From: Flavobacterium sp. ov086
GTDB lineage: Bacteria; Bacteroidota; Bacteroidia; Flavobacteriales; Flavobacteriaceae
NCBI RefSeq assembly: GCF_900187965.1
Contig: NZ_FZNL01000002.1
Span: 248,001-312,000 of the forward strand
Direction of reading: 5' to 3'
Length of the DNA stretch: 64,000 bases
The translations under genes and the position numbers were made by a program. The first letter of the stretch is position 1. The number at the start of each line of letters is the position of its first letter. The notes below the pieces were generated by a model, which saw only the letters and a list, made by a program, of their open reading frames with translations, did no database searches and was not told the origin of the DNA. This document shows, in pieces, positions 8,752 through 16,524 of this stretch.

Positions 8752-10752
8752 ATGAAAAATATCATAATTACCATAATGCTGCTGGTGAGTGTCAGCATGT
8801 TTGGACAAATGTATAATCCAGTTAAATGGACAACTTCTGTAGAAAAAATTACAGAAAAAGAATATCTGCTTAAAGCGGAAGCCAAGATACAATCAGGTTG
8901 GCATTTATATGGGCAATATATTGAAGAAGGCGGACCATCGCCAACAGCTTTTACTTTTAAAAATGAAAAGAAAAACTTTGAATTAGTAGGTAAAACAACT
9001 GAGGAAAAGGGACATGAAGTAGTGGATAAAATCTTCAATATGAAAATTAAATATTTTGAAGATAAAGCAATTTTCACGCAAAAAATAAAACTTAATTCAG
9101 AGAGTAGTGCAAACATTTCTGCTGAGGTTGAATTTATGGTTTGTGATGACAGTAATTGTTTGCCGCCCTCATCAGAAGAATTATCATTTAAATTCCCAAA
9201 TGCAAAACAAATGGGTTCCGCTGAAGTAAATGCTGTTCCAAAAGATTCATTAAAAGAGGAGAAAGTAATTGTTGCTACGGAAAAAAAAGCAGAAATAGAA
9301 GCTGGAAACCCAATCAAAAAAAATGAATCAAGAGGATTGCTGAGCATCTTTATAATTGCTTTTTTATCTGGTTTTGCGGCTTTGTTGACACCTTGTGTTT
9401 TCCCGATGATTCCAATGACAGTAAGTTATTTTACAAAGCAAAGCAAAACCAAGACTGCCGGAATTAGAAATGCTTTGATTTACGGATTTTCAATCATAAT
9501 TATTTACGTTTTATTGGGATCGATTGTAACAGCTATTTTTGGTGCTGATTCCTTAAATGCCTTGTCAACAAACATTTGGTTCAATTTGATATTCTTTGTT
9601 TTATTGGTTGTATTTGCTTGTTCTTTTTTAGGTGCATTCGAAATTATGCTGCCAAATGCATTGGCAAACAAAGTTGATTCACAAGCAGACAGAGGAGGGT
9701 TGATTGGAATTTTCTTTATGGCTTTGGCTTTGGCAATTGTTTCGTTTTCTTGTACCGGACCTATTGTGGGGACTTTATTGGTTGAAGCTGCTTCAAAAGG
9801 AGGTATTGCACCAATTGTTGGAATGTTAGGATTTTCAACCGCGATTGCATTACCATTTTCTTTATTTGCCGCTTTTCCTGGCTGGTTAAATGCGCTTCCA
9901 AAATCTGGTGGCTGGTTGAATACTGTAAAAGTCGTTTTAGGATTTTTAGAATTGGCTTTAGCGTTTAAATTTTTATCTAATGCTGATTTGGTTTTGCAAT
10001 TACATTGGTTGGAAAGAGAAGTTTTCTTAACGATTTGGATTGCTGTTTTCGGAACATTGGCTTTTTATTTATTCGGAAAAATTACATTGCCGCATGACTC
10101 TCCTTTAAATCACATTTCAGTTGGAAGACTCAGTTTTGGCTTGTTGGTTTTGAGTTTTACGATTTATTTGATTCCGGGATTATGGGGCGCACCTTTAAAA
10201 TTAATCAGCGGATTTGCCCCACCAATGCAATACAGTGAATCGCCTTACGGTGTTGGTTTTTCCAAGAATTCCGGAACAGGAAGCGTGTCGGTTTTGCCTG
10301 AAGGAGCTGAATTTGGGCCGCAGGATATCATCACTTTCCACGATTATGATAAAGGAATGGAATTCGCTAAAAAAATGGGAAAACCAGTTTTATTAGACTT
10401 TACCGGATATGCTTGTGTGAATTGTCGAAAAATGGAAGAATTGGTTTGGTCGGATCCAAAAATTTTGGGAGTTTTAAAAAATGATGTGGTTTTGATTTCA
10501 TTATATGTAGATGACAAAAAAGACTTGCCTGAAAAGGAGCAATATGTTTCTGAAACAACAGGTAAAAAGATTAAGACCATTGGGAACAAATGGAGCGATT
10601 TACAAATCAAAACCTACAAAGCCAACGCTCAGCCATTTTATGTAATTGTAGATCATAACAGCACTAATTTGGCAGAACCCTCTGCTTATAATCCGGATAT
10701 TGAGAACTATTACAATTGGTTGAATTCGGGAATCAGGAATTTTAAAAAATAA
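8752..10752 (+). CDS. dsbD: DsbD-type thiol:disulfide interchange protein
   Basis: The 666-residue protein has the full DsbD order. A signal peptide and an N-terminal DsbD-alpha-like domain cover about 20-150, with Cys pair CDDSNC. The CcdA-like membrane core spans about 195-500, with redox cysteines Cys215 (LLTPCVFPMIP) and Cys334 (SFSCTGP). The C-terminal thioredoxin domain has ACVNC (Cys555 and Cys558). It carries electrons from cytoplasmic thioredoxin to periplasmic acceptors; the two TlpA proteins upstream are the obvious clients. The aminotransferase gene starts 20 bases after its stop codon. DsbD genes occur elsewhere in Bacteroidota genomes, so this may be a dedicated copy. Confidence 0.93.
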   Translation: MKNIIITIMLLVSVSMFGQMYNPVKWTTSVEKITEKEYLLKAEAKIQSGWHLYGQYIEEGGPSPTAFTFKNEKKNFELVGKTTEEKGHEVVDKIFNMKIKYFEDKAIFTQKIKLNSESSANISAEVEFMVCDDSNCLPPSSEELSFKFPNAKQMGSAEVNAVPKDSLKEEKVIVATEKKAEIEAGNPIKKNESRGLLSIFIIAFLSGFAALLTPCVFPMIPMTVSYFTKQSKTKTAGIRNALIYGFSIIIIYVLLGSIVTAIFGADSLNALSTNIWFNLIFFVLLVVFACSFLGAFEIMLPNALANKVDSQADRGGLIGIFFMALALAIVSFSCTGPIVGTLLVEAASKGGIAPIVGMLGFSTAIALPFSLFAAFPGWLNALPKSGGWLNTVKVVLGFLELALAFKFLSNADLVLQLHWLEREVFLTIWIAVFGTLAFYLFGKITLPHDSPLNHISVGRLSFGLLVLSFTIYLIPGLWGAPLKLISGFAPPMQYSESPYGVGFSKNSGTGSVSVLPEGAEFGPQDIITFHDYDKGMEFAKKMGKPVLLDFTGYACVNCRKMEELVWSDPKILGVLKNDVVLISLYVDDKKDLPEKEQYVSETTGKKIKTIGNKWSDLQIKTYKANAQPFYVIVDHNSTNLAEPSAYNPDIENYYNWLNSGIRNFKK

Positions 10753-10771
10753 GTTTTTTAAAAAGAGAACA

Positions 10772-12271
10772 ATGGAAACTATTTTAGATAAAACAAAAGT
10801 AACGCAATTGGAGCAGTATTTTTCTAAATTTAGAGCAAATACAATTGGTGTTAATCATACATTTGAATCGGTTTACGGAAAGCAAAAATTATTATACGCA
10901 GATTGGATTGCCAGCGGAAGATTATACCATCCGATCGAAGATATTATGCTCCATAAAATAGGACCGATGATTGCCAATACGCATTCGTTTTCAAGCGAAA
11001 CAGGCAAAGCTTCTACTTATGGGTATCAACATGCAAGAGACCTGATTAAAAAGCATGTAAATGCTAATGAACAGGATTGTCTGGTTACAACCGGAACAGG
11101 AATGACAGCTGCTTTATCAAAACTACAGCGTATTATGGGACTTCGTTCTCTGGATAATATTTACAATATAAAGCTGAAATTTGATGATGAAAGACCGGTA
11201 GTTTTTATTACCCATATGGAGCATCATTCCAATCAGGTTCCTTGGTATGAAACCATTGCCGATGTAGTGGTTTTGCCAGCTGATAAAAACAATTTGGCTG
11301 ATCCGAAGATATTGTCACAAGAACTTAAAAAATACACGAATCGAAGTTTGAAAATTGGCTCATTTACGGCTTGTTCCAATGTGACTGGAATTATTACACC
11401 CTATCACGAATTGGCTAAAATAATGCACCAACATGAAGGGTATTGTTTTGTTGATTTTGCTGCTTCGGCGCCTTATGTTTCTATTGATATGCATCCCAAG
11501 GATCCAGAGGAAAAATTAGATGCGATTTTCTTTTCTCCACATAAATTTTTGGGAGGTCCGGGAACTTGTGGTGTTTTGGTTTTTAATGAAAAATTGTACC
11601 AGTCTAATTTTCCTGATAATCCCGGAGGAGGAAATGTAAAATGTACAAATCCTTGGGGAGGTTATCATTACAGTGATGCTATCGAAATAAAAGAAGATGG
11701 TGGTACTCCTGGTTTTTTGCAAGTGATGAGAACGGCTCTATGTTTAGAATTAAAAGAGCAAATGGGTATTGAAAACATGAAAAACAGAGAAAAAGAACTC
11801 TTAGGGCTTTGTTATTCAGAACTTCAAAAGATTGAAGGTTTATCTCTTTTAGGAGATTTAAATACCGAGAGAATTGGCTGCGTTTCTTTTACCATTGAAA
11901 ATATACATTACAATTTAATCGTCCGGATTTTAAACGATCGTTTCGGAATTCAGGTCCGTGGGGGCTGGTCATGTGCTAGTACCTATGCGCATTATTTGTT
12001 TGAGATTGATCAAGAAAAATCGGCTACCATTACAAAGGGAATTCTTGAGAAGAATTTAACTGATAAACCTGGCTGGGTGCGTATATCATTACATCCAACA
12101 ATGACCAATGAAGAACTTTTGTTTATTTGTGATGCAATACAAAAAGTAGCTTCTTCTTATCAAGAATGGCAAGAGGCATATCAGTATAATCGATCTAATA
12201 ATGAATTTGAAAGTATTCATAAAGAGAGTTCGATAGCTGAGCAGGTAAAATTTTGGTTTTGTTTAGATTAA
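10772..12271 (+). CDS. Class V PLP aminotransferase, cysteine-desulfurase-like
   Basis: The 499-residue protein belongs to fold-type I, class V. The PLP-binding motif SPHKFLGGPGT contains Lys258, preceded by the aspartate of CFVDFAASAP and a THMEHHSNQVPW segment, both typical of the SufS/CsdA/NifS group. A cysteine in GGWSCAS lies where the desulfurase persulfide loop is expected. It has no signal peptide, so it acts in the cytoplasm. It is longer than SufS (about 400 residues), so the substrate need not be cysteine; isopenicillin-epimerase-like or selenocysteine-lyase-like activity are alternatives. It is the last gene of the row beginning with susC, and a terminator follows. Confidence 0.82.
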   Translation: METILDKTKVTQLEQYFSKFRANTIGVNHTFESVYGKQKLLYADWIASGRLYHPIEDIMLHKIGPMIANTHSFSSETGKASTYGYQHARDLIKKHVNANEQDCLVTTGTGMTAALSKLQRIMGLRSLDNIYNIKLKFDDERPVVFITHMEHHSNQVPWYETIADVVVLPADKNNLADPKILSQELKKYTNRSLKIGSFTACSNVTGIITPYHELAKIMHQHEGYCFVDFAASAPYVSIDMHPKDPEEKLDAIFFSPHKFLGGPGTCGVLVFNEKLYQSNFPDNPGGGNVKCTNPWGGYHYSDAIEIKEDGGTPGFLQVMRTALCLELKEQMGIENMKNREKELLGLCYSELQKIEGLSLLGDLNTERIGCVSFTIENIHYNLIVRILNDRFGIQVRGGWSCASTYAHYLFEIDQEKSATITKGILEKNLTDKPGWVRISLHPTMTNEELLFICDAIQKVASSYQEWQEAYQYNRSNNEFESIHKESSIAEQVKFWFCLD

Positions 12272-12315
12272 TGCACTTAATTTAGAGCTATTTTGTTCTG
12301 GACTCCATAACTTAG

Positions 12316-12352
12316 AAACCTTCAAAGTCGCATGATTTTGGAGGTTTTTTTT
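12316..12352 (+). terminator. Terminator after the class V aminotransferase
   Basis: An 11-bp stem with one G-T pair (AAACCTTCAAA at 12316-12326 with TTTGGAGGTTT at 12337-12347) is followed by a T-run. It closes the susC-to-aminotransferase row ahead of a convergent gene. Confidence 0.7.
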
Positions 12353-12409
12353 AGTTTGAAAACTAAAGCTATCTTTTTATAACCTTGATAAACTCTTAAA
12401 CTAACCGGA

Positions 12410-13333
12410 TTAAAAACTATTAAGTTTTACAGCTAAACTTTTTAAATCTTGTTCAAGAGAACGGACGGTTGCCTGTAGTTCATTTAGCATATTAGCTCTT
12501 GAATGTAAATCATCCGCAGTATAGATTCCGCCGTCATCAAAAAAAAGCTTTTGCGTTTCAGCATCCATTTTTCCGTCAAAATTGTATTGCAACCACCTGT
12601 TTTTTATACTTTCCTGCAGGTCATTTTCTCCGGAATTACTAAATTGTTTTTCGTTTAGAATGGTCCAGATTGAGTTAGGATATGCCTGGTTTGAATTATC
12701 ATTGTACCAAATATTACCTAAGAGGTTCCTTTGAAGTTTTAGATCAATTTTTTTACCTTTTGGAGAAATAGTCAACGCTCCCAATCCAGCACTTAGCAAT
12801 CCGCCACTCACCCCAATGATATTACTGGCATTATTGTTTTTTATCAAAACGGTTGCCACAGTAGTCAGCGCTCCTAAAGTAACTGAAGCTACTGTTAGAT
12901 TTTTTGTCTTTTTATTATTGATGTTGTCAATAAAATCAGCTAATTTATTGATGCGTTCACCATTACAGTCTAATTCTGAGGCTAATGCATTTATTTCTAT
13001 GCTCGTAAGTATTAGGCGGTCAGTAATTTTTTGTTTTAAAACTAACCTTTTTAAGGTATCTTTTTTTATTTGAAGATACTCCGCTAAATAAGTTTCAAGT
13101 CCAATAGCTTTGCTCACTAAGATATCATGCTTTGATAAATTGGTTTCTAAAATACTATCTTGTTTGGGAACTTTATGTTCTGAATTTTTAAGTTGAGAAT
13201 AATCATACTGAATGGTTGGCTGACAATAATTATTTGTCAAATAATCAATTTTTGTACTCTTTAAAACCGTTGAGCATGAAGAAATAAGTATTAATATCAT
13301 CATTAATGCAGTAAATATTTTCAGTCGCTTCAT
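12410..13333 (-). CDS. Lipoprotein of unknown function with glycine-rich hydrophobic hairpin
   Basis: I do not recognise the family of this 307-residue protein. It begins with a clear lipoprotein signal (ILILISSC, Cys20). Residues about 60-145 are charged and helical. Two short hydrophobic, glycine-rich stretches follow (VASVTLGALTTVATVLI and IIGVSGGLLSAGLGALTI), resembling membrane-inserting glycine-zipper hairpins, and residues about 275-307 form a Leu-rich coiled coil. The architecture suggests an envelope protein that may insert in or span a membrane. It is transcribed alone, convergent with the aminotransferase gene, and starts 741 bases from the GH5 gene. Confidence 0.75.
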   Translation of the reverse strand: MKRLKIFTALMMILILISSCSTVLKSTKIDYLTNNYCQPTIQYDYSQLKNSEHKVPKQDSILETNLSKHDILVSKAIGLETYLAEYLQIKKDTLKRLVLKQKITDRLILTSIEINALASELDCNGERINKLADFIDNINNKKTKNLTVASVTLGALTTVATVLIKNNNASNIIGVSGGLLSAGLGALTISPKGKKIDLKLQRNLLGNIWYNDNSNQAYPNSIWTILNEKQFSNSGENDLQESIKNRWLQYNFDGKMDAETQKLFFDDGGIYTADDLHSRANMLNELQATVRSLEQDLKSLAVKLNSF

Positions 13334-13840
13334 GTTGATTTTTTTTCGACATTATAATTTATTACCTCAATTTACTTACTTAATAAAAGTTAGGCTTATT
13401 TATAGCAGAATGTTTTCAGCTAAACGAAAATACAAATTAAAATTCTAATTATTTATGTTTTAGTAAGCTTTGCCGAAGGAGATAAAAACATTCTTGCCTA
13501 TATTTTATTTCCTTTTTGAAGAAATATTGCACCTTCCTGAATTCTGAGCCTTGCCTATTTGTAAATCTTCATATAACTACTAGTTTCCAAAGTCATCTTA
13601 TTTTGTTTTTAAGAATGCTTTATGAATAAAAATACTTGTAAATTTTTATTGATGATATTTTTTTTATATTAAAAAAATATCAAATTACTATTTTAACCAT
13701 CTTTTTTTTCGAATTTACCCCCTTCCATATATTGTGACCCTACTTTACTTTGTATTTAAGTTGTGAATATTTTTTTGTTAAATATAATGTCAGCTTAATT
13801 CAAATAGATTTATCTATACCTATTTATAATCCTATTACAT

Positions 13841-13886
13841 TTTACTAACTAAACCAATAAAACCTATGAAAAAACCTTATGATTAA
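13841..13886 (+). pseudogene. Aborted gene start with susC-like leader (relic)
   Basis: TTTACTAAC is followed 25 bases later by an ATG opening a six-codon frame (MKKPYD) that stops at 13884. The same TTTACTAAC plus lysine-rich start occurs at 16401-16475. Leaders and starts of this kind are common before susC-like genes, so this may be the stub of a deleted exported protein. That is inference from weak similarity. The remainder of the 741-base gap 13334-14074 is A/T-rich with no other gene. Confidence 0.3.
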
Positions 13887-13920
13887 TTGTGAAAATAGAT
13901 GATGCATAAAAGAATCCCGA

Positions 13921-13985
13921 CTAATTTTTGATAAGTTTTTCAAATTAGTGTCAGCCTTTGAATATTGTAAAGGCCTTTGCCTGAC
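13921..13985 (+). other. Two stem-loops in the leader of the GH5 gene
   Basis: CTAATTT at 13921-13927 pairs with AAATTAG at 13942-13948. GCCTTT at 13954-13959 pairs with AAAGGC at 13969-13974, enclosed by GTCAG (13950) and CTGAC (13981). They lie 90-150 bases before the GH5 start and could be leader structure or the end of a decayed upstream gene. Confidence 0.35.
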
Positions 13986-14074
13986 TTACGTGCATGCGAA
14001 AAGGTAGATTTTTTACATAATGCCTCACAAGAGAATTCAGAAATTAATTTAACAATTTAAACTATTTTATTTCA

Positions 14075-15121
14075 ATGAAAAAAAGATTTGTAATAATGTT
14101 TGGTATTATTTTATCTGCCTGCTCTACAGACGACAAAGCAGTTGATCAGGTAAGTGCAATGGAGAAAACCTCTGATGTAGTACAAAGTGGTAGTTCTTCT
14201 GCCAAGGTTGGAGCAGCGTCGATTGCCGGACTGAATTGGGCAGACGGGCGAGATAATTTTGTAGACGGCTGGGTTATTCCATCAGGTTTAGAAGCGGGTG
14301 ATAGTTATGCTACAGTTGCGGCAAAAACAGATGCAATATTAAATGGCTTTACTAGTAAGATAAGTGGAGTAAATACCATACGTATCCCAATTAATCCACC
14401 TTCAGTTTCAGAGAGTTGGTGGGCTAGTTATCAAGGAGTGATAGATAAAGCAACCAGTAAGGGCTGGAAAGTAATAATTGCCTGTTGGGAGTCTTCATCA
14501 TCAAAAGATGGTATGATCGACAATAGCACAGCTTTTTGGAATATGTGGACTACTGTTGTAAATAAATATCAAGATAATGCGAATGTATATTTTGAACCAT
14601 TCAACGAGCCTCATGGTTACACTTTAGCACAATTAACAACTATTTATGCTCAGTTTCTTTCTACTTATCCGAATGTTCCAAAAGGGCGAATAATCTTGGG
14701 CGGAACAGGATATTCGGAAAATGTTACCGGAGTTGGAGCAGATAGTCGTTTTAATGGCTGTTTACTGGGATTACACAATTATGCTTATTGGGCAACCAGA
14801 ACAGTTACCCAATGGAGAGCCGACTGGCGCAGCCGAATAGGAAGTTATGGTAGTCGTACAGTGATAACTGAATTTGGAGCTACAATGAACTCTGGCAAAG
14901 ATTATCAAAATGGTAATCAGTCTGATAATGAAATTGCCTATATAGTTGCTACCAGTGATGTATGTAGAACAGACAATATTGCCAGTGTATATTGGCCTGG
15001 TTTGAGAGATGGAGATTCTTATAGCTTATTTACCAGAGGAGGAAGCGGAACAAATATTACAATTAATACGGTTAATAATTCTGGTGTATTTCGTATAAGA
15101 TACGGCTGGGGGGAGAATTAA
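14075..15121 (+). CDS. GH5 family glycoside hydrolase (cellulase-like), lipoprotein
   Basis: The 348-residue protein has a lipoprotein signal (GIILSAC, Cys16), a Ser-rich linker to about residue 45, then a (beta/alpha)8 GH5 domain. The acid/base Glu178 lies in the hallmark FEPFNEPHG and the nucleophile Glu266 in VITEFGA. RIPI after strand 3 and HNYAYW near strand 6 also match GH5. Enzymes of this family cut beta-1,4-glucans, xyloglucan, mannan or related chains; the subfamily cannot be fixed by eye. Lipidation places it in the envelope, perhaps at the cell surface. It heads a same-strand row of CAZymes and has its own terminator. Confidence 0.88.
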   Translation: MKKRFVIMFGIILSACSTDDKAVDQVSAMEKTSDVVQSGSSSAKVGAASIAGLNWADGRDNFVDGWVIPSGLEAGDSYATVAAKTDAILNGFTSKISGVNTIRIPINPPSVSESWWASYQGVIDKATSKGWKVIIACWESSSSKDGMIDNSTAFWNMWTTVVNKYQDNANVYFEPFNEPHGYTLAQLTTIYAQFLSTYPNVPKGRIILGGTGYSENVTGVGADSRFNGCLLGLHNYAYWATRTVTQWRADWRSRIGSYGSRTVITEFGATMNSGKDYQNGNQSDNEIAYIVATSDVCRTDNIASVYWPGLRDGDSYSLFTRGGSGTNITINTVNNSGVFRIRYGWGEN

Positions 15122-15159
15122 TCGAAGTCTATTTTAATTTAAGAAAGTCAGTAAGCAAT

Positions 15160-15197
15160 AAAATGGCCGGAATTTCGTCCGGTCATTTTATCTTTAT
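15160..15197 (+). terminator. Strong terminator after the GH5 gene
   Basis: A 12-bp stem with one G-U pair (AAAATGGCCGGA, 15160-15171, with TCCGGTCATTTT, 15178-15189) and a 6-base loop is followed by ATCTTTATTTA. The GH5 gene is therefore likely monocistronic. Confidence 0.8.
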
Positions 15198-15458
15198 TTA
15201 ATTGCATTTTGAAGATCAGGGTTGCCTGACGAGTATAGAATCTTTAAGATCTTTTGAGTTGCTGAACGAGTTAATTCGCTTGGTATTGTAATATTGATTC
15301 AAGAGAAACGACAATAACTGTTTGAATGTAATACCGCAACAAAAGAGGTAGTTCTTTGATACAAAAGAATAACATAGCACAACGAGATTTTAGCGAGGTT
15401 TGCCTATACAATTTTTTATTGCATGAAGAGTTGCGTTTAAGTTTAGTTTGCTTTTAAA

Positions 15459-15500
15459 ACTAGGGAGCCTGATAGTCTCCCTGGTTTTTCTTTTTTTTTA
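15459..15500 (+). terminator. Second intrinsic terminator with no gene before it
   Basis: A 9-bp stem with one wobble (ACTAGGGAG, 15459-15467, with CTCCCTGGT, 15477-15485) runs into TTTTCTTTTTTTTT. No intact gene lies between the GH5 terminator and this one, so the 260 bases in between may be the decayed body of a lost gene or an unannotated RNA. I found no recognisable coding remnant there. Confidence 0.65.
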
Positions 15501-15661
15501 ACAACACAACAAAGAACTATAATTATTAATCGTGACAAAACAGAATACGCCGAAGATTTGACTTTTGCAGGACCTTTTAAAAAATCAAATTTGATAAGTT
15601 TTGATTAAATAAAAAAGCATGGTAGGATTTATATAGAAAGTAAAACTTTAGAATAAGATAG

Positions 15662-16018
15662 ATGACAACAGAATTTTGGATAGAGAAGGGATGGGGGGAA
15701 TCAATTGATAATGCGACAGTCGAAGATGTTAAGTTTGCTATTGAAGAAATAATTAGAATAGAGGATGAATATGGTACTTTCTGGGTTGGCCATACAGAGA
15801 AGGAATACGTTCTAAAGATTCATAAAAACTTAGATTTGTTTTTCATTTACGGAAAAAATCAAGATAAGCAAATGCAAATTAAACTTGGGAATTGGGATGA
15901 ATTTGTACATTTTTTTAAGAGGTATTATGCTAAGGATTTCGTAGGGTTAAAAAAAGAAATAAAATTGATATTATTATCAAATAGTCGGCTGGATATGGAA
16001 ACAAAACTCGAAGACTGA
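15662..16018 (+). CDS. Small hypothetical protein
   Basis: This 118-residue protein has no signal peptide and no recognised motif. It is acidic in the first half (VEDVKFAIEEIIRIEDEYG) and rich in aromatic residues (FWIEKGWGE, WDEFVHFFKRYY). Its size and Trp/acidic character resemble small immunity proteins encoded beside contact-dependent toxins, but no toxin gene is adjacent, so this is only a thought. It sits alone between the GH5 and GH43 genes with long gaps on both sides and may be cargo of a past insertion. Confidence 0.55.
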   Translation: MTTEFWIEKGWGESIDNATVEDVKFAIEEIIRIEDEYGTFWVGHTEKEYVLKIHKNLDLFFIYGKNQDKQMQIKLGNWDEFVHFFKRYYAKDFVGLKKEIKLILLSNSRLDMETKLED

Positions 16019-16524
16019 GTAAAGAGGTACTATCTGGTTATTGTCATGTCTCTTAAATTAGCAACTATTAATTTTTTGTAGAAAAAAAGGTATCCACTCC
16101 AGTTATCCTAAATTCTAAAAAGAGAAATTACCAGAAGTAAAAGATGTTTTTTTAAATAATTTACGTTACATCTTATTTACTTTAATGATTAAAATTTAAA
16201 TGATGCTTCTTATGTTTTTAATCAGCTCAATGAATTATACTCTTTTATTACTTAATTGATTATAATTTTATAATGAATTGATTTATAAATGTATTTGATA
16301 GTATAGGTTTTTTATTTAATACAATTTGTGCACTCTTGTGATACAAAAGGAAACGTTGTGTGGTATTGTTTTCCTATTACTTTGTTTACTTAAGAAAACA
16401 TTTACTAACCATTGACCCATTTTTTAAACCATGAGAAAAAAAACTACTTGTCGTTTTTGGCTATTTATCTTTTGAAGCTTTTAGCAAAATCAAGTAAGTT
16501 CTATTCTCCATTATTATTTTATTC
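16019..16524 (+). other. 506-base gap before the GH43 gene
   Basis: This stretch is A/T-rich with no conserved motif that I can name, apart from the aborted gene start at 16401-16475. Any GH43 promoter must lie here, but I could not assign a clear TTG / TAnnTTTG pair. Confidence 0.4.
16401..16475 (+). pseudogene. Aborted signal-peptide start, susC-like leader (relic)
   Basis: TTTACTAAC precedes by 30 bases an ATG that opens MRKKTTCRFWLFIF and then stops at 16473. A basic start followed by a hydrophobic stretch is the beginning of a signal peptide, and the leader repeats the one at 13841. It looks like the first 14 codons of a deleted exported protein, perhaps a susC, upstream of the GH43 gene. 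The identity is inferred. Confidence 0.35.

Noticed and set aside
8730..9347. A 205-codon reverse-strand frame opposite the dsbD-like gene
   Set aside because: It is long but runs antisense to the conserved N-terminal DsbD domain and reads as Ser/Phe-rich low-complexity protein, typical of an antisense shadow.
10772..12271. Iron-sulfur cluster assembly (SufS) gene
   Set aside because: No sufB, sufC, sufD or sufU lies nearby, and the protein is about 100 residues longer than SufS, so a housekeeping Fe-S role is not supported.
15662..16018. Toxin-immunity (Imm-type) pair
   Set aside because: The small protein has an immunity-like size and charge, but no toxin gene or polymorphic-toxin features lie next to it.
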